Program-made: the position numbers and the translations under genes
Notes under the pieces: model-generated
Databases searched by the model: none
What the model was told of the DNA's origin: nothing
What the model saw: the letters and a program-made list of their open reading frames with translations, nothing else
Assembly (NCBI RefSeq): GCF_947855115.1
Contig: NZ_CANTZW010000001.1
Span: 1-64,000 of the forward strand
Direction of reading: 5' to 3'
DNA: 64,000 nucleotides
From: an uncultured Parabacteroides sp.
Lineage (GTDB): Bacteria > Bacteroidota > Bacteroidia > Bacteroidales > Tannerellaceae
Part shown: positions 18,065-27,220 of the stretch, one piece after another
Numbering within the stretch: position 1 is the first letter of the stretch
How the letters are laid out: the number at the start of each line of letters is the position of its first letter

Positions 18065-18945
18065 GCCTTATATTTTGTATATACTGATAACAGCCATCCT
18101 AATGGAGCAACTGCAACCGTAATCAATTTATAAGGTGATTTGCTCAACCACTCACCATCTTTAGCCAAAATACAACCAGATACATAATGGATGATACTAC
18201 GTACCCGGTTTATCCATGTAGAACGTTTCAACTGCATCTCCAATAAACGCATTTTGGCAAAACTGCGGGAACTATCCGCATATTGTCTGAAAATGTTCCT
18301 TGACATACTTCCATCTTCCTGATATTCCACAATGCAAAGGTTTTCGTTTAGAACCAGCAGTGGATAATCATCGCACACTTGCAGCAACATATAGACGGGA
18401 TTGAAGTTCTTCTCACCCGGAAAACCGACCTGCGGGGCTACACTTTGCATCAAATCAGTACGCATCACCAGTTTAGAGTCTCCTACATGTATTCGCTTTG
18501 TATAGAGGTCTAGAAAGAAACATTCCGTCATCGTATCCGGAAACCTGCCGCCAATGGGACGGTTGCTTCCATAATAATAATCCAAGCCGATAATACCGAC
18601 ATGGTTTTCACTTCCTCGTTCACGCCATGTTTTTACTATCAACTCTACTGCGTTGTCCGGCATAAAATCGTCACTGTCAATACAAACATTTAGTTCGGTC
18701 TGTATATTGGCATAAGCTGTATTATAACCGGTATAAAGCCCTCCATTTTCTTTGTATATGTAACGGACGAGGATTGCCCTTTCGTCTATCCAACCTTGTA
18801 CCAAACTATAAGTTTCATCCGTAGAACCATCATCTACAACCAGCCATTCAAAGTCCTTGCAAGTCTGTCGGCACAGACTTCGATAGGTACGCTCAAGTGT
18901 ATGGGAGCGGTTATACGTAGGGGTAAATATGGTCAATGTCTTCAT
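18046..18945 (-). CDS. GT2 family glycosyltransferase
   Basis: 299 residues from the ATG at 18945; a much longer open frame extends upstream but runs inside the EpsG gene in another frame and lacks homology, so this start is preferred. It has KTLTIFTPTYNRSHTLERTYRSL, WLVVDDGSTDETY, and INVCIDSDDFMP-like metal site (seen as NVCIDSDD). The start codon shares bases with the EpsG stop (TAATG), a coupling arrangement. C-terminal hydrophobic region near 280. Donor unknown. Confidence 0.85.
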   Translation of the reverse strand: MKTLTIFTPTYNRSHTLERTYRSLCRQTCKDFEWLVVDDGSTDETYSLVQGWIDERAILVRYIYKENGGLYTGYNTAYANIQTELNVCIDSDDFMPDNAVELIVKTWRERGSENHVGIIGLDYYYGSNRPIGGRFPDTMTECFFLDLYTKRIHVGDSKLVMRTDLMQSVAPQVGFPGEKNFNPVYMLLQVCDDYPLLVLNENLCIVEYQEDGSMSRNIFRQYADSSRSFAKMRLLEMQLKRSTWINRVRSIIHYVSGCILAKDGEWLSKSPYKLITVAVAPLGWLLSVYTKYKACRLIP

Positions 18946-20039
18946 TACCAATAAACCAATTGCATGAACAATGTGAATCCGCAATATGTTAATAGGATAA
19001 TCCCGGTTTTCCTGTCTTGGTCTTGCCAAACAGGAAGATTCACCAGCGGATATGCTATCAGAATAGGATAAAGGAACCATGACAAATAGGCAAAACGGTT
19101 GCTGAACGAGGAACGGATAACCAGTATCCAAAAAGCATTGCACAAGCAATAGGTTACACAAAGCGCATTGTACCAATTGTCTTGAATCTGTCGTTTGCCA
19201 CATACATACCATGCCATGAGGACAGGCATGGCACTGTAAAGCAGAAAGTCCCAACGAAAACCGGTTTGTGAGAACTGAGACATATTGTTGTCACCAAGGG
19301 TGTAACTCGACATTCGGTCATCAAAACCAAGCGATGCTAAAAAAGAAGTGGCGGCATCGCCTGCCACTATAGAAACTCCAATAGAGGCAAACCAAATATA
19401 AATAGCTGTTTGTGGATTCTTTATCAAAAAAATCCCTGCCAGCGTAGCCACTATAGGTAACATGACACTGCGATGTATTCCGAATGCTACCAAACAAAGG
19501 ATGCCTCCTATAACATACTTATCATCATATAAGAAAGAAATAGCAAGCAATATGAAATGGCAAGCCAGCCCGTTCCGCAATCCATTCGTACCGAAAGAGA
19601 AAAACATCAGCGACGCCCATACAAAAAGCATTCCCAACATGGGATTGAACGGTAAAAACCGCTTGACGGCCCACAGAGCCGAAAGGATATATCCGGCTTC
19701 CACGATGGTAAAGAATACATGCACGCTCATTCCCGTTCCCTTGCACATCATCATCAGCCATTGCCAAATCCACTCGCTATGCCAATCCATTTCTACAATA
19801 CTTACCTCTTTGTTTATATACTCCCTTGCATAATTAGCTGTATCGCCAAAATAGACTCCACTAATGGGGCGCATTCCTATCCAGAACACAAAAAAGATAC
19901 TCATGAGAAGAGGCGTAAGAATATTTCCCGGCCTTTCTTGCAACTGATAATCAGGCGAAGACAAATAACCAAAACCTATTATCAAACAGAATATTGCAAT
20001 GATTGCCAGAAATAGAGGCTGATATAATGAAGCATCCAT
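18945..20039 (-). CDS. EpsG-family polysaccharide polymerase-like membrane protein
   Basis: 364 residues from the ATG at 20039 (a TTG one codon earlier is less likely). About nine to ten hydrophobic helices. The EpsG signatures FGTNGLRNGLA and the histidine-containing FGIHRSVMLPIVA are both present. EpsG/Wzy-like proteins join repeat units at the outer face of the inner membrane. The gene sits between a GT32 and a GT2, with a 1-base TGATG junction. Its presence with an ABC exporter rather than a Wzx flippase is odd (see findings). Confidence 0.8.
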   Translation of the reverse strand: MDASLYQPLFLAIIAIFCLIIGFGYLSSPDYQLQERPGNILTPLLMSIFFVFWIGMRPISGVYFGDTANYAREYINKEVSIVEMDWHSEWIWQWLMMMCKGTGMSVHVFFTIVEAGYILSALWAVKRFLPFNPMLGMLFVWASLMFFSFGTNGLRNGLACHFILLAISFLYDDKYVIGGILCLVAFGIHRSVMLPIVATLAGIFLIKNPQTAIYIWFASIGVSIVAGDAATSFLASLGFDDRMSSYTLGDNNMSQFSQTGFRWDFLLYSAMPVLMAWYVCGKRQIQDNWYNALCVTYCLCNAFWILVIRSSFSNRFAYLSWFLYPILIAYPLVNLPVWQDQDRKTGIILLTYCGFTLFMQLVYW

Positions 20040-20761
20040 CAAATATGTATATACTTTTTCAATCTTTGCAAACTATTTATTCCAAAGATCCGATGTACCC
20101 ACCGAGTCACCCAAATTCGTACCGGCCCGTAGTTGTCACACCAGGTCTTGGCATACCAATGTATGCTACGGGTATTTGGAGTGATGTACAACCGGCCTGT
20201 GGCATCATTCAATGGATTAAAGTAATCGTTGGGATATATCCATATACCCGCCACTTGTTGCAGCTCATTTTTCAGAACCAATCCATGCTGTTGCAACAAG
20301 TGGGTGGTATGGCTTACAACTGTTCCGGGAAATGGATCTCCATAATTATCTATATAATGCAAACGCTCGTAATATAAGACGACCTCCTTGTAAAATTCAC
20401 ATAAAGGTTCAGTTCCTAAGCCCAATCCCGGATTGACCCCATACAATAATTCCATACCCATAAAAGCACCATGTTCCACAACATCGGTCATAGGACGGAT
20501 TACCTCCACATCCGTATCAAAATACAAACCGCCATAGTGATACAGAATGTGGAATCTGGCATAGTCGCTTACAAAAGCATACTTTTTCCGTTCGTATGCC
20601 TCACGAGTATAAGGAATGCTGTTCACATCGAAATTATCTTCATTCCATTCCTTTATTTCGTAGTCTGGAAAATATTTTTCCCACGAAATAATACACTTTC
20701 TGGCAGACTTCGGAAGAGGATTACGACCAAACCAACAATAATGTATTATCTTGGGTATCAT
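20039..20761 (-). CDS. GT32-type glycosyltransferase with DXD motif
   Basis: 240 residues. The opening IPKIIHYCWFGRNPLP and the block AFVSDYARFHILYHYGGLYFDTDVEV, with the metal-binding DTD at residues 82-84, are the GT32/OCH1-like signature found in capsule loci. Members transfer hexoses (galactose, mannose, others) from nucleotide donors. No signal peptide, no membrane helix. Eight bases separate it from the preceding GT4. Specific donor cannot be assigned. Confidence 0.88.
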   Translation of the reverse strand: MIPKIIHYCWFGRNPLPKSARKCIISWEKYFPDYEIKEWNEDNFDVNSIPYTREAYERKKYAFVSDYARFHILYHYGGLYFDTDVEVIRPMTDVVEHGAFMGMELLYGVNPGLGLGTEPLCEFYKEVVLYYERLHYIDNYGDPFPGTVVSHTTHLLQQHGLVLKNELQQVAGIWIYPNDYFNPLNDATGRLYITPNTRSIHWYAKTWCDNYGPVRIWVTRWVHRIFGINSLQRLKKYIHI

Positions 20762-20769
20762 TTCTTATT

Positions 20770-21972
20770 TTAAACAATCAACGAATAAATTTTATCAACC
20801 TCCGATTCGTTTCCATAATCATGGGTTGAGAGATAATCCACAATCCTATTTTTAAGTTCCTCATTGTTTAATGCCACAGCCATTTTATCCGCACACATCG
20901 AAACGTCCAAAGGAACAATAATTCCATCTATCCCATTCTTCACTTGTGAAGTTGCCGTAGGATACGCCGTGATAATAACCGGTTTCTGTAATATCTGAGC
21001 TTCACGTACCACAACCGAATTTCCTTCGTAACGGGATGGCTGTATATACCAATCGCACGCCTTGATATATGGATAAGGATTTGTTCTTTTTCCTAATAGA
21101 ATTACTTGTTTCTCCATACCTTCTTGTGTAATAACCTTTCGGATATACTCATCACTTTGTCCATAACCTATGATATACCATTTTACTCGTATTCCTTTCT
21201 CTGTTAAAAGACGACATATTACAGGAATTTCCTCCATCTTTTTGGGGTAAGAATATCTTCCTATAGTAAGAAGTAATATTTCATTCTGTTCCTTGCGTAT
21301 CTCTTTGGGTATAGGTTCTACCTCTGCTCGCATCCTGACGAATGTAGGTAGCAGAATATTTTCTATTTCAACAATTTTATCCCTAAGGGCCGGAAATGCT
21401 GCACAAAAATTAGTTGTCACACTGGCAGATATACTGGCGATATAATCATATCCGCTCCATACGGGCAGTTCTAATTCCTTATTTACATCAATATGAGAAT
21501 AATCGGTGTGTATCCAACAGATTTTTTTCTTGGCATTTACCTTGTTTAGGATAATGTTATGAGGAGTCAGGAATGAAATTGCCAAGTCATAATGTCCAAA
21601 CTTGTTCAATGACGGAAGAACGGGAGTAACATACTTGCCTACATACCCAAAGATCGCACTGCCATCTATCGGACATTTTCGCTTGACGTATCTGTGAAAC
21701 TTATATTTCGCCCAAAGTCTTGCCTGCACAATACGAAAATAACCTTTCCGTAGAGCTTCGCTTATTGGACGCTCTATCATAGTATATGCAGATATTGAAG
21801 GTAATATATTTACCCATTCAGGAATAAACTGCATCATTTCGCCATGATGGTCATTTAGAAATAAATCCACCTCTACCCGTTTCGGATCAAGAGCTTGCAA
21901 CAGACCGATAAGACTGGTTTCGACACCACCGATTTCGAGATAGTGGAGATTGATGAGTATGCGAAATCTCAT
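20770..21972 (-). CDS. GT4 family glycosyltransferase
   Basis: 400 residues. GT-B: INLHYLEIGGVETSLIGLLQAL at the N-terminus, ICWIHTDYSHIDVNKE and YDYIASISASV in the acceptor half, then LLTIGRYSYPKKMEEIPVIC and IQPSRYEGNSVVVREAQILQKP in the donor half. The EX7E equivalents are E-G-N-S-V-V-V-R-E. Similar proteins occur in gut Bacteroidetes capsule loci. It lies 10 bases downstream of LicD. No specificity call. Confidence 0.84.
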   Translation of the reverse strand: MRFRILINLHYLEIGGVETSLIGLLQALDPKRVEVDLFLNDHHGEMMQFIPEWVNILPSISAYTMIERPISEALRKGYFRIVQARLWAKYKFHRYVKRKCPIDGSAIFGYVGKYVTPVLPSLNKFGHYDLAISFLTPHNIILNKVNAKKKICWIHTDYSHIDVNKELELPVWSGYDYIASISASVTTNFCAAFPALRDKIVEIENILLPTFVRMRAEVEPIPKEIRKEQNEILLLTIGRYSYPKKMEEIPVICRLLTEKGIRVKWYIIGYGQSDEYIRKVITQEGMEKQVILLGKRTNPYPYIKACDWYIQPSRYEGNSVVVREAQILQKPVIITAYPTATSQVKNGIDGIIVPLDVSMCADKMAVALNNEELKNRIVDYLSTHDYGNESEVDKIYSLIV

Positions 21973-21982
21973 AAACGAAACA

Positions 21983-22861
21983 CTATCTTGAAAAAGACTT
22001 AGCGATATTTAACGGAACTCGTTCATTCAAGTTCAAGTAACCAAATGAATGCAAAGATCCCCGTTCACTAACAGGCAAAGGAGTCATGTAATCTCCATAA
22101 ACTCGCGTAAGATATTTGTCAATTCCTATTGGTAATCTTACTTGAAAATCTTCGAATGGAACATAATAATAATCATTGAACCATTCCCTTTTTGAAATAC
22201 CGTTTATTCCTTTATTTGTTCCAAAATAAGCTACATATTCAGATGTTTCATAAGGATATCTCATAAGATAGTTATCACATTTTATATATATATCATTATC
22301 TTTGTGCAATAGATGATAAAAATGACTATATATTTGACTCTTAATACCTATTATGTCCATATGATAAATAGCTCCAAGTAAATCTCGAAATGAATAATGT
22401 GTATTAATCGCCTCAGCTATTCTACGCATCTGGTAATAAGTAAGAAAATAGTCTATACGTCCCCGCTCATTGGTATCAGGCATTCCGTCCATTGGAAAAA
22501 TATCAATAAACGCTCCTAATACACAATCATACCTCCATGAATCCAAATATGATGTATTAGCATCACACATCTTGCAGATGGATTGATGAAAAGATTTATT
22601 CATACGATGTTCAAAAATATCATATTGCGAAGATAACTCTTTTTTGGATAGCATTAAAAAGCGTTCATAGTCTGGGCGAGGCATAACAAAATCAATATCA
22701 TCATCCCACGGTATCATTCCGTGATGCCTTAACGCACCAATAGCTGTTCCACCAATAGCAAAATATCGTAATCCATGTTTTGAACAAAAATTATCAAAAT
22801 ACTTAGCTATCTCCAATATTTTTTCCACATAAAGTTCCTTTTGCTCTATAGATAATACCAT
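21983..22861 (-). CDS. LicD-family phosphotransferase
   Basis: 292 residues. The nucleotidyltransferase-fold signature is clear: YFAIGGTAIGALRHHGMIPWDDDID at residues 33-57 (GG, then DDDID metal site). LicD proteins move a phospho-alcohol (phosphocholine, phosphoglycerol or similar) from its CDP carrier onto a sugar. The gene lies directly after a glycerol-phosphate cytidylyltransferase (5-base gap), so CDP-glycerol is the likely donor and phosphoglycerol the likely decoration. That pairing is inference from context. Confidence 0.88.
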   Translation of the reverse strand: MVLSIEQKELYVEKILEIAKYFDNFCSKHGLRYFAIGGTAIGALRHHGMIPWDDDIDFVMPRPDYERFLMLSKKELSSQYDIFEHRMNKSFHQSICKMCDANTSYLDSWRYDCVLGAFIDIFPMDGMPDTNERGRIDYFLTYYQMRRIAEAINTHYSFRDLLGAIYHMDIIGIKSQIYSHFYHLLHKDNDIYIKCDNYLMRYPYETSEYVAYFGTNKGINGISKREWFNDYYYVPFEDFQVRLPIGIDKYLTRVYGDYMTPLPVSERGSLHSFGYLNLNERVPLNIAKSFSR

Positions 22862-22866
22862 AATAA

Positions 22867-23295
22867 TTATAATATCAATTTCTTAATACGCTCACGCAAG
22901 ATAGAGGATGATATATCTTGAGTATAAGGGAAATAAATAACATCCACTCCTTGCATTCTCAGAAAAGTTTCCGTTTCCTCAAACAATTTACTGCCACGCC
23001 AATCATCCCCCACAAACATTACATCAAATAAGATTCGCTGGTATGCTTCAATCTTATTCCTATTTACTTGAGGAACCACTTCATCTACATATCGGCAAGC
23101 CCGAAGGAGCTCAATACGTTCCTCATAAGGAATAATTGGAAGTTTATGCTTATATTCTTTTACCAAATCATCAGTACTTACACCAACTATCAAATGTTCA
23201 CACATCATTTTAGCCTGTCTCAATATGTTCAAATGTCCTATATGAAACATATCAAATACACCGGTAGTATATCCTATTTTATACATCTGTTTCAT
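22867..23295 (-). CDS. tagD: Glycerol-3-phosphate cytidylyltransferase-like (TagD family)
   Basis: 142 residues, typical length for TagD. The nucleotidyltransferase motif GVFDMFHIGHLNIL includes HIGH at residues 18-21, and the second motif appears as VGVSTDD. PYEERIELLRACRYVDEVVPQ is conserved in the family. The enzyme makes CDP-glycerol from CTP and glycerol-3-phosphate. Its ATG overlaps the GT2 stop by 4 bases. Ethanolamine or ribitol phosphate relatives cannot be excluded, but the short length and residue pattern favour glycerol. Confidence 0.85.
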   Translation of the reverse strand: MKQMYKIGYTTGVFDMFHIGHLNILRQAKMMCEHLIVGVSTDDLVKEYKHKLPIIPYEERIELLRACRYVDEVVPQVNRNKIEAYQRILFDVMFVGDDWRGSKLFEETETFLRMQGVDVIYFPYTQDISSSILRERIKKLIL

Positions 23296-24290
23296 TTTTT
23301 ACTATGCTTATATATCCACCAAGACATGATTTTCAATAAAAAAATGATTTCAATATGCCGATGCCATTTCAACAAGATTTTGAGTAATTGGAAGCTATAA
23401 GGTCTTACCAAATAGCTATTCAAACAGGCAGAATATAATTCCTTGGAATGGAGAATATTTGCCAACTTTTTTCTGTATTGATTATCACTATATACTACAA
23501 AGAGCAAATAGTAAAAGACTTTTGTAATCCATTGTGTATTGAATGATTTATCATCAATCCGAAGCCTATACTTTTCTATGATATGATGCCATATATTCCT
23601 ATTCTCAATCCATAATTCAAATTGTTCTGGTAAATAAGCAGTCATGGCACTATCCGCATGCCTCACGTATATATAAAGCGGTAACGGAAGATAATATATA
23701 TTCCTTATACGTTGGAACAGCTTGATATTCAACAACCAATCTTCGCCACGCCTACGGTTCTCAAACCGAATGTCATTATTCAGAAAGACTTTTCTTCTAT
23801 ACAATTTTGCACATACGGAATTTAGATTACAACCTCCGTTAAACCATAAAGGGTATAATCCATTCATAATAAAATCATGTTGCAACACCCGATAAGTAGG
23901 GATGTTAAGTTTTATATCAGAAGAAGTTGTTACCCCACATAATACAACATCTATATTATATATTTCTGCCGGATACAACATCTTTTCTAATATATTCTCT
24001 GCCACATAATCATCTGCATCAATGAACATGAGATACTTCCCTTTAGCCAGTTCTATTCCCTGATTTCTTGCAGAACTTACTCCTTGATTGACTTGGTGGA
24101 AAACCCTGATTCTATTGTTCCTACTCGCATATAAATCACAAATAGTGCCAGAGCCATCTTTACTACCATCATTTATAAGTAATAGTTCCCAATCTGAGAA
24201 TGTTTGATTAAGAATACTATCTATGCAACATGAAAGATAACTCTCCACATTATAAACAGGAACAATTATGCTTATTATTGGAGTTCTCAT
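23292..24290 (-). CDS. GT2 family glycosyltransferase
   Basis: 332 residues from the ATG at 24290 (an upstream in-frame start adds 18 residues before the conserved domain). IISIIVPVYNVESYLSCC, LLLINDGSKDGS, ARNQGIELAKGKYLMFIDADD with DXD, and RRGEDWLLNIKLF mark a GT-A inverting transferase. The tail contains a hydrophobic/aromatic segment (IIFLLKIMSWWIYKHSKK), probably membrane-attached. It is the first gene after the deleted fucosyltransferase, with about 130 bases of gap. Confidence 0.85.
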   Translation of the reverse strand: MRTPIISIIVPVYNVESYLSCCIDSILNQTFSDWELLLINDGSKDGSGTICDLYASRNNRIRVFHQVNQGVSSARNQGIELAKGKYLMFIDADDYVAENILEKMLYPAEIYNIDVVLCGVTTSSDIKLNIPTYRVLQHDFIMNGLYPLWFNGGCNLNSVCAKLYRRKVFLNNDIRFENRRRGEDWLLNIKLFQRIRNIYYLPLPLYIYVRHADSAMTAYLPEQFELWIENRNIWHHIIEKYRLRIDDKSFNTQWITKVFYYLLFVVYSDNQYRKKLANILHSKELYSACLNSYLVRPYSFQLLKILLKWHRHIEIIFLLKIMSWWIYKHSKK

Positions 24291-24422
24291 TATTGTTTTA
24301 TTTATCAGTTTATCAGATTTCCAAGTACGATAACATCTTATCATACTATCATACAGATACCATATTTTACACCACGAAATAAATTTTAAGATACCATAAC
24401 AGTAGCCATTGGCATATTTGAT

Positions 24423-25073
24423 TAGATTTTAATCCTGTTGTTCATATAAATACCAACCTTTTCATTTAACTGTCGATCTACCAACCAATCTTTAGGTGCA
24501 ATCACTACTATAGTGCACATAATCACCTCGGCGCACATGTATTGCAACGGATATTTTTTTACTTAAAATTTCATCTTTCAACACTTGGCTATCCGAAGAG
24601 ATAGCTCTTTTCAGTCTGAAATCATTCAATAAGAAGTCTCTATACTTATTGAAATAGTTAGGATTCTGAAAAAAAACACTTACATACAAAGAATGAGTTG
24701 CTGGCTTTAAAAGGAACGCATTATAAATATAGGAGTCCTTAATATCGGTTACATCTTTACATACCACTGTACCTAATTTTCTTAAGAGAAAGCCGACAAT
24801 ATGTTCTATACCATTGCGGTAATGAAAAGCACAACGATTAAATACATTTAGAGGTATCTCATTTAAATGCAACTGAAAGGCATCTAAAAACATATCGCAC
24901 TTCGTTCCTGATTGCAGACTCCTATCTCGTGCCTTATACGTATCAAGCATGACAGGGATTCCTGTCTTATGTTGATAAGCAATACCAAAAGCATATTGAA
25001 ACATCTGATTACCAAGTCCTCCCATAATATTTATAATGTATTTTTTCTTAAATCCATTCATGCTACACCTCAT
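24423..25073 (-). pseudogene. GT11 alpha-1,2-fucosyltransferase with internal deletion
   Basis: The N-terminal two thirds are intact: INIMGGLGNQMFQYAFGIAYQ and, much later, VAIHVRRGDYVHYSSD, both GT11 landmarks. The frame stops at 24492 after HYSSDCT. In the next frame the sequence continues directly as VIAPKDWLVDRQLNEKVG and ends at a TAA at 24423-24425; VIAPKDW resembles the GT11 C-terminal end. So the catalytic middle, about 70-80 residues, seems deleted and the tail is out of frame. GT11 normally has about 290 residues. Start at 25073 or 25061 follows the ABC ATPase stop. An inactive fucosyltransferase would change the capsule repeat. Confidence 0.75.
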
Positions 25074-25074
25074 A

Positions 25075-26343
25075 TCAAACAGTCTCAAGTCCCATAAATC
25101 CTTCTTCATTCAATCTTAATGGTCTACCATAATTTTCTTGATAACCATCAATATGTATTTCTGCGCAATGAGGGGCCTTCAACTGGTACTCCACCATAGG
25201 ATGGTGAAGATACAGGTCTATAAAATAATCACCTGTACTTATATATTTCGGAAACTTAATCGTTCTTTCTATTTTAAATTTCCCTTTGGGAATTCTTTCT
25301 ATGATACCTCGGCAATGCCCATCAGCCAAAGCAGCTACAGGAATTTCATTACGGGTTTTAAAAATCAACATTACATCTGTCATCATATCTTCGGAAATTT
25401 CGCCTTCAATAATGACGTTCATTGTCTGCTGGCCGGAAGAGACAACAGAATAACACTTTTCGGTATGATTTAATTCTATCCGTGATATATTTATTCCGCT
25501 TTTTTTATAGCGTATGCCGTTGATGATGTATTTATCATCTTTCAAGGTAGAAGATTGGAGGTAATGGTCTATGGTTTCGTTGGCACTGCCTTTAAATACA
25601 AGTATTCCGTTTTCCAACACAACACCTCTATTGCATAAACTCTTCACTGCCGCCATATTATGGCTGACAAACAGTACCGTCCTTCCTTCACCTCTCGATA
25701 CATCCTGCATCTTACCGATGGCTTTCTTTTGAAATTCGGCATCGCCCACAGCCAATACCTCATCCACTACTAATATCTCCGGTTCCAAAAATGCGGCAAC
25801 GGCAAATCCTAAACGGACGGTCATACCACTGGAATATCGTTTTACGGGAGTATCCAGATAACGCTCTATTCCCGCAAAATCAACAATGGCATCCAACTTT
25901 CCGGAAATCTCATGTCGGGTCATTCCCATGATGGAACCGTTCATGTATATATTTTCACGTCCGGTCATTTCGGGATGAAATCCGGTTCCCACTTCAAGCA
26001 ATGAGGCGATTCGCCCCCGTGCACGAATGACACCCGTTGTAGGCGAGGTTATACGTGAAAGGAGTTTAAGCAGAGTGGACTTTCCGGCACCGTTTTTACC
26101 TATTATTCCGACCACATCACCCTGTTGTACATCAAAAGTAATATTTTTCAATGCCCAAACATAATCACTTTCTCCTTTCTTGCTGCGGTCATTGGTAGCT
26201 CCTATTCGTAAATAAGGGTCTTCCTGACGAAGTATGGCGGTCTTCCACCAGCGGTTCAAGTCGTGTGATAGAGTTCCCGTACCGACTGTCCCCAGCCTGT
26301 ATAGTTTTCCTACACTGTCAAATTGAATGGCTATATCACTCAT
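25075..26343 (-). CDS. wzt: Polysaccharide ABC exporter ATPase (Wzt-like) with C-terminal sugar-binding domain
   Basis: 422 residues. ABC domain at about 1-245: Walker A GKNGAGKST (82-90), signature YSSGMTVRLGFAVAA, Walker B EILVVDEVLAVGD. A C-terminal domain at about 280-415 is beta-rich and matches the position of the Wzt carbohydrate-binding domain that recognises the finished chain. With the adjacent permease it exports the polysaccharide across the inner membrane. A 12-base gap separates it from the permease. Confidence 0.9.
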   Translation of the reverse strand: MSDIAIQFDSVGKLYRLGTVGTGTLSHDLNRWWKTAILRQEDPYLRIGATNDRSKKGESDYVWALKNITFDVQQGDVVGIIGKNGAGKSTLLKLLSRITSPTTGVIRARGRIASLLEVGTGFHPEMTGRENIYMNGSIMGMTRHEISGKLDAIVDFAGIERYLDTPVKRYSSGMTVRLGFAVAAFLEPEILVVDEVLAVGDAEFQKKAIGKMQDVSRGEGRTVLFVSHNMAAVKSLCNRGVVLENGILVFKGSANETIDHYLQSSTLKDDKYIINGIRYKKSGINISRIELNHTEKCYSVVSSGQQTMNVIIEGEISEDMMTDVMLIFKTRNEIPVAALADGHCRGIIERIPKGKFKIERTIKFPKYISTGDYFIDLYLHHPMVEYQLKAPHCAEIHIDGYQENYGRPLRLNEEGFMGLETV

Positions 26344-26355
26344 TTCTTTTATTAC

Positions 26356-27198
26356 TTAAATGGTGTCCATAAAATTGCGTTCCACACGGGTGAAAATAAT
26401 CACGGCAAGAAACATTGAGACTAACATGAACACAGTACTGTACAGCAAGCCTCCCCAATCTAAAGTACCACACCCCATACAACTATACTTGAATGCTTCG
26501 AAAATCGAAGTCAATGGATTAAGTAATAATATATCATGGTATTTAGCCGGAGTGGCACTTAATGGATAAATAACCGGTGTGGCATACATGAACAACTGGA
26601 TACCAAAAGTTACCAATAAGGTCAAGTCACGATACTTCACTGTCAAAGCTGAAACAATCAATCCTCCGGCCATAGCATGAAAAGCTATCAGAATTACTAA
26701 AAGAGGGAACAAACAAATACTCCAATTCATGCTCAGAGATACACCTTGAAAATAAAAATAAAGATAGATGGTTGCAAACAAAAATAACTGGATTCCCAAT
26801 TTTATCAAATTAGAGGTTATTCCGGAAAGAGGAACTACAAGACGAGGGAAATAGACTTTACCAAACACTCCTGCATTCTTTATAAATACATTAGATGATT
26901 CTGTAAACGCTGAATTGAAATAGTTCCACAACATAATTCCTGACATATAAAACAGCGGTTGTGGTACACCATCGGTGGATATGCCGGCAAGACCGCCGAA
27001 TACAAACATATACATGATGGTAGTGAGTATAGGTTGTACCAAAAACCACAACGGACCTAATATAGTTTGCTTATAAACTATGACAATATCACGCTTCACA
27101 TACATATAATAAAGGTCGCGGTATTGCCAAAGTCCTTTCAGATCTATATCCAGCCACTTTTTCTTTGGCTTTATTTCTATCGTCCAGTTTTCTTTCAT
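26356..27198 (-). CDS. wzm: Polysaccharide ABC exporter permease (Wzm-like)
   Basis: 280 residues, six hydrophobic segments of the ABC2 permease type. Conserved motifs are YMYVKRDIVIVYKQTILGPLW at the N-terminus, QPLFYMSGIMLWNYFNSAF, and VIYPLSATPAKYHDILLLNPLTSI. It forms the transmembrane pore with the Wzt-like ATPase. It follows the radical SAM gene by 22 bases. Together these two genes indicate ABC-dependent export for at least part of the polymer. Confidence 0.9.
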   Translation of the reverse strand: MKENWTIEIKPKKKWLDIDLKGLWQYRDLYYMYVKRDIVIVYKQTILGPLWFLVQPILTTIMYMFVFGGLAGISTDGVPQPLFYMSGIMLWNYFNSAFTESSNVFIKNAGVFGKVYFPRLVVPLSGITSNLIKLGIQLFLFATIYLYFYFQGVSLSMNWSICLFPLLVILIAFHAMAGGLIVSALTVKYRDLTLLVTFGIQLFMYATPVIYPLSATPAKYHDILLLNPLTSIFEAFKYSCMGCGTLDWGGLLYSTVFMLVSMFLAVIIFTRVERNFMDTI

Positions 27199-27220
27199 CT
27201 AATCGAGTTTATGACAATGA

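Noticed and set aside
18946..19254. Upstream extension of the GT2 gene at 18046
   Set aside because: It runs inside the EpsG gene in another frame with a cysteine-rich, non-homologous sequence; the ATG at 18945 gives the proper GT2 start.
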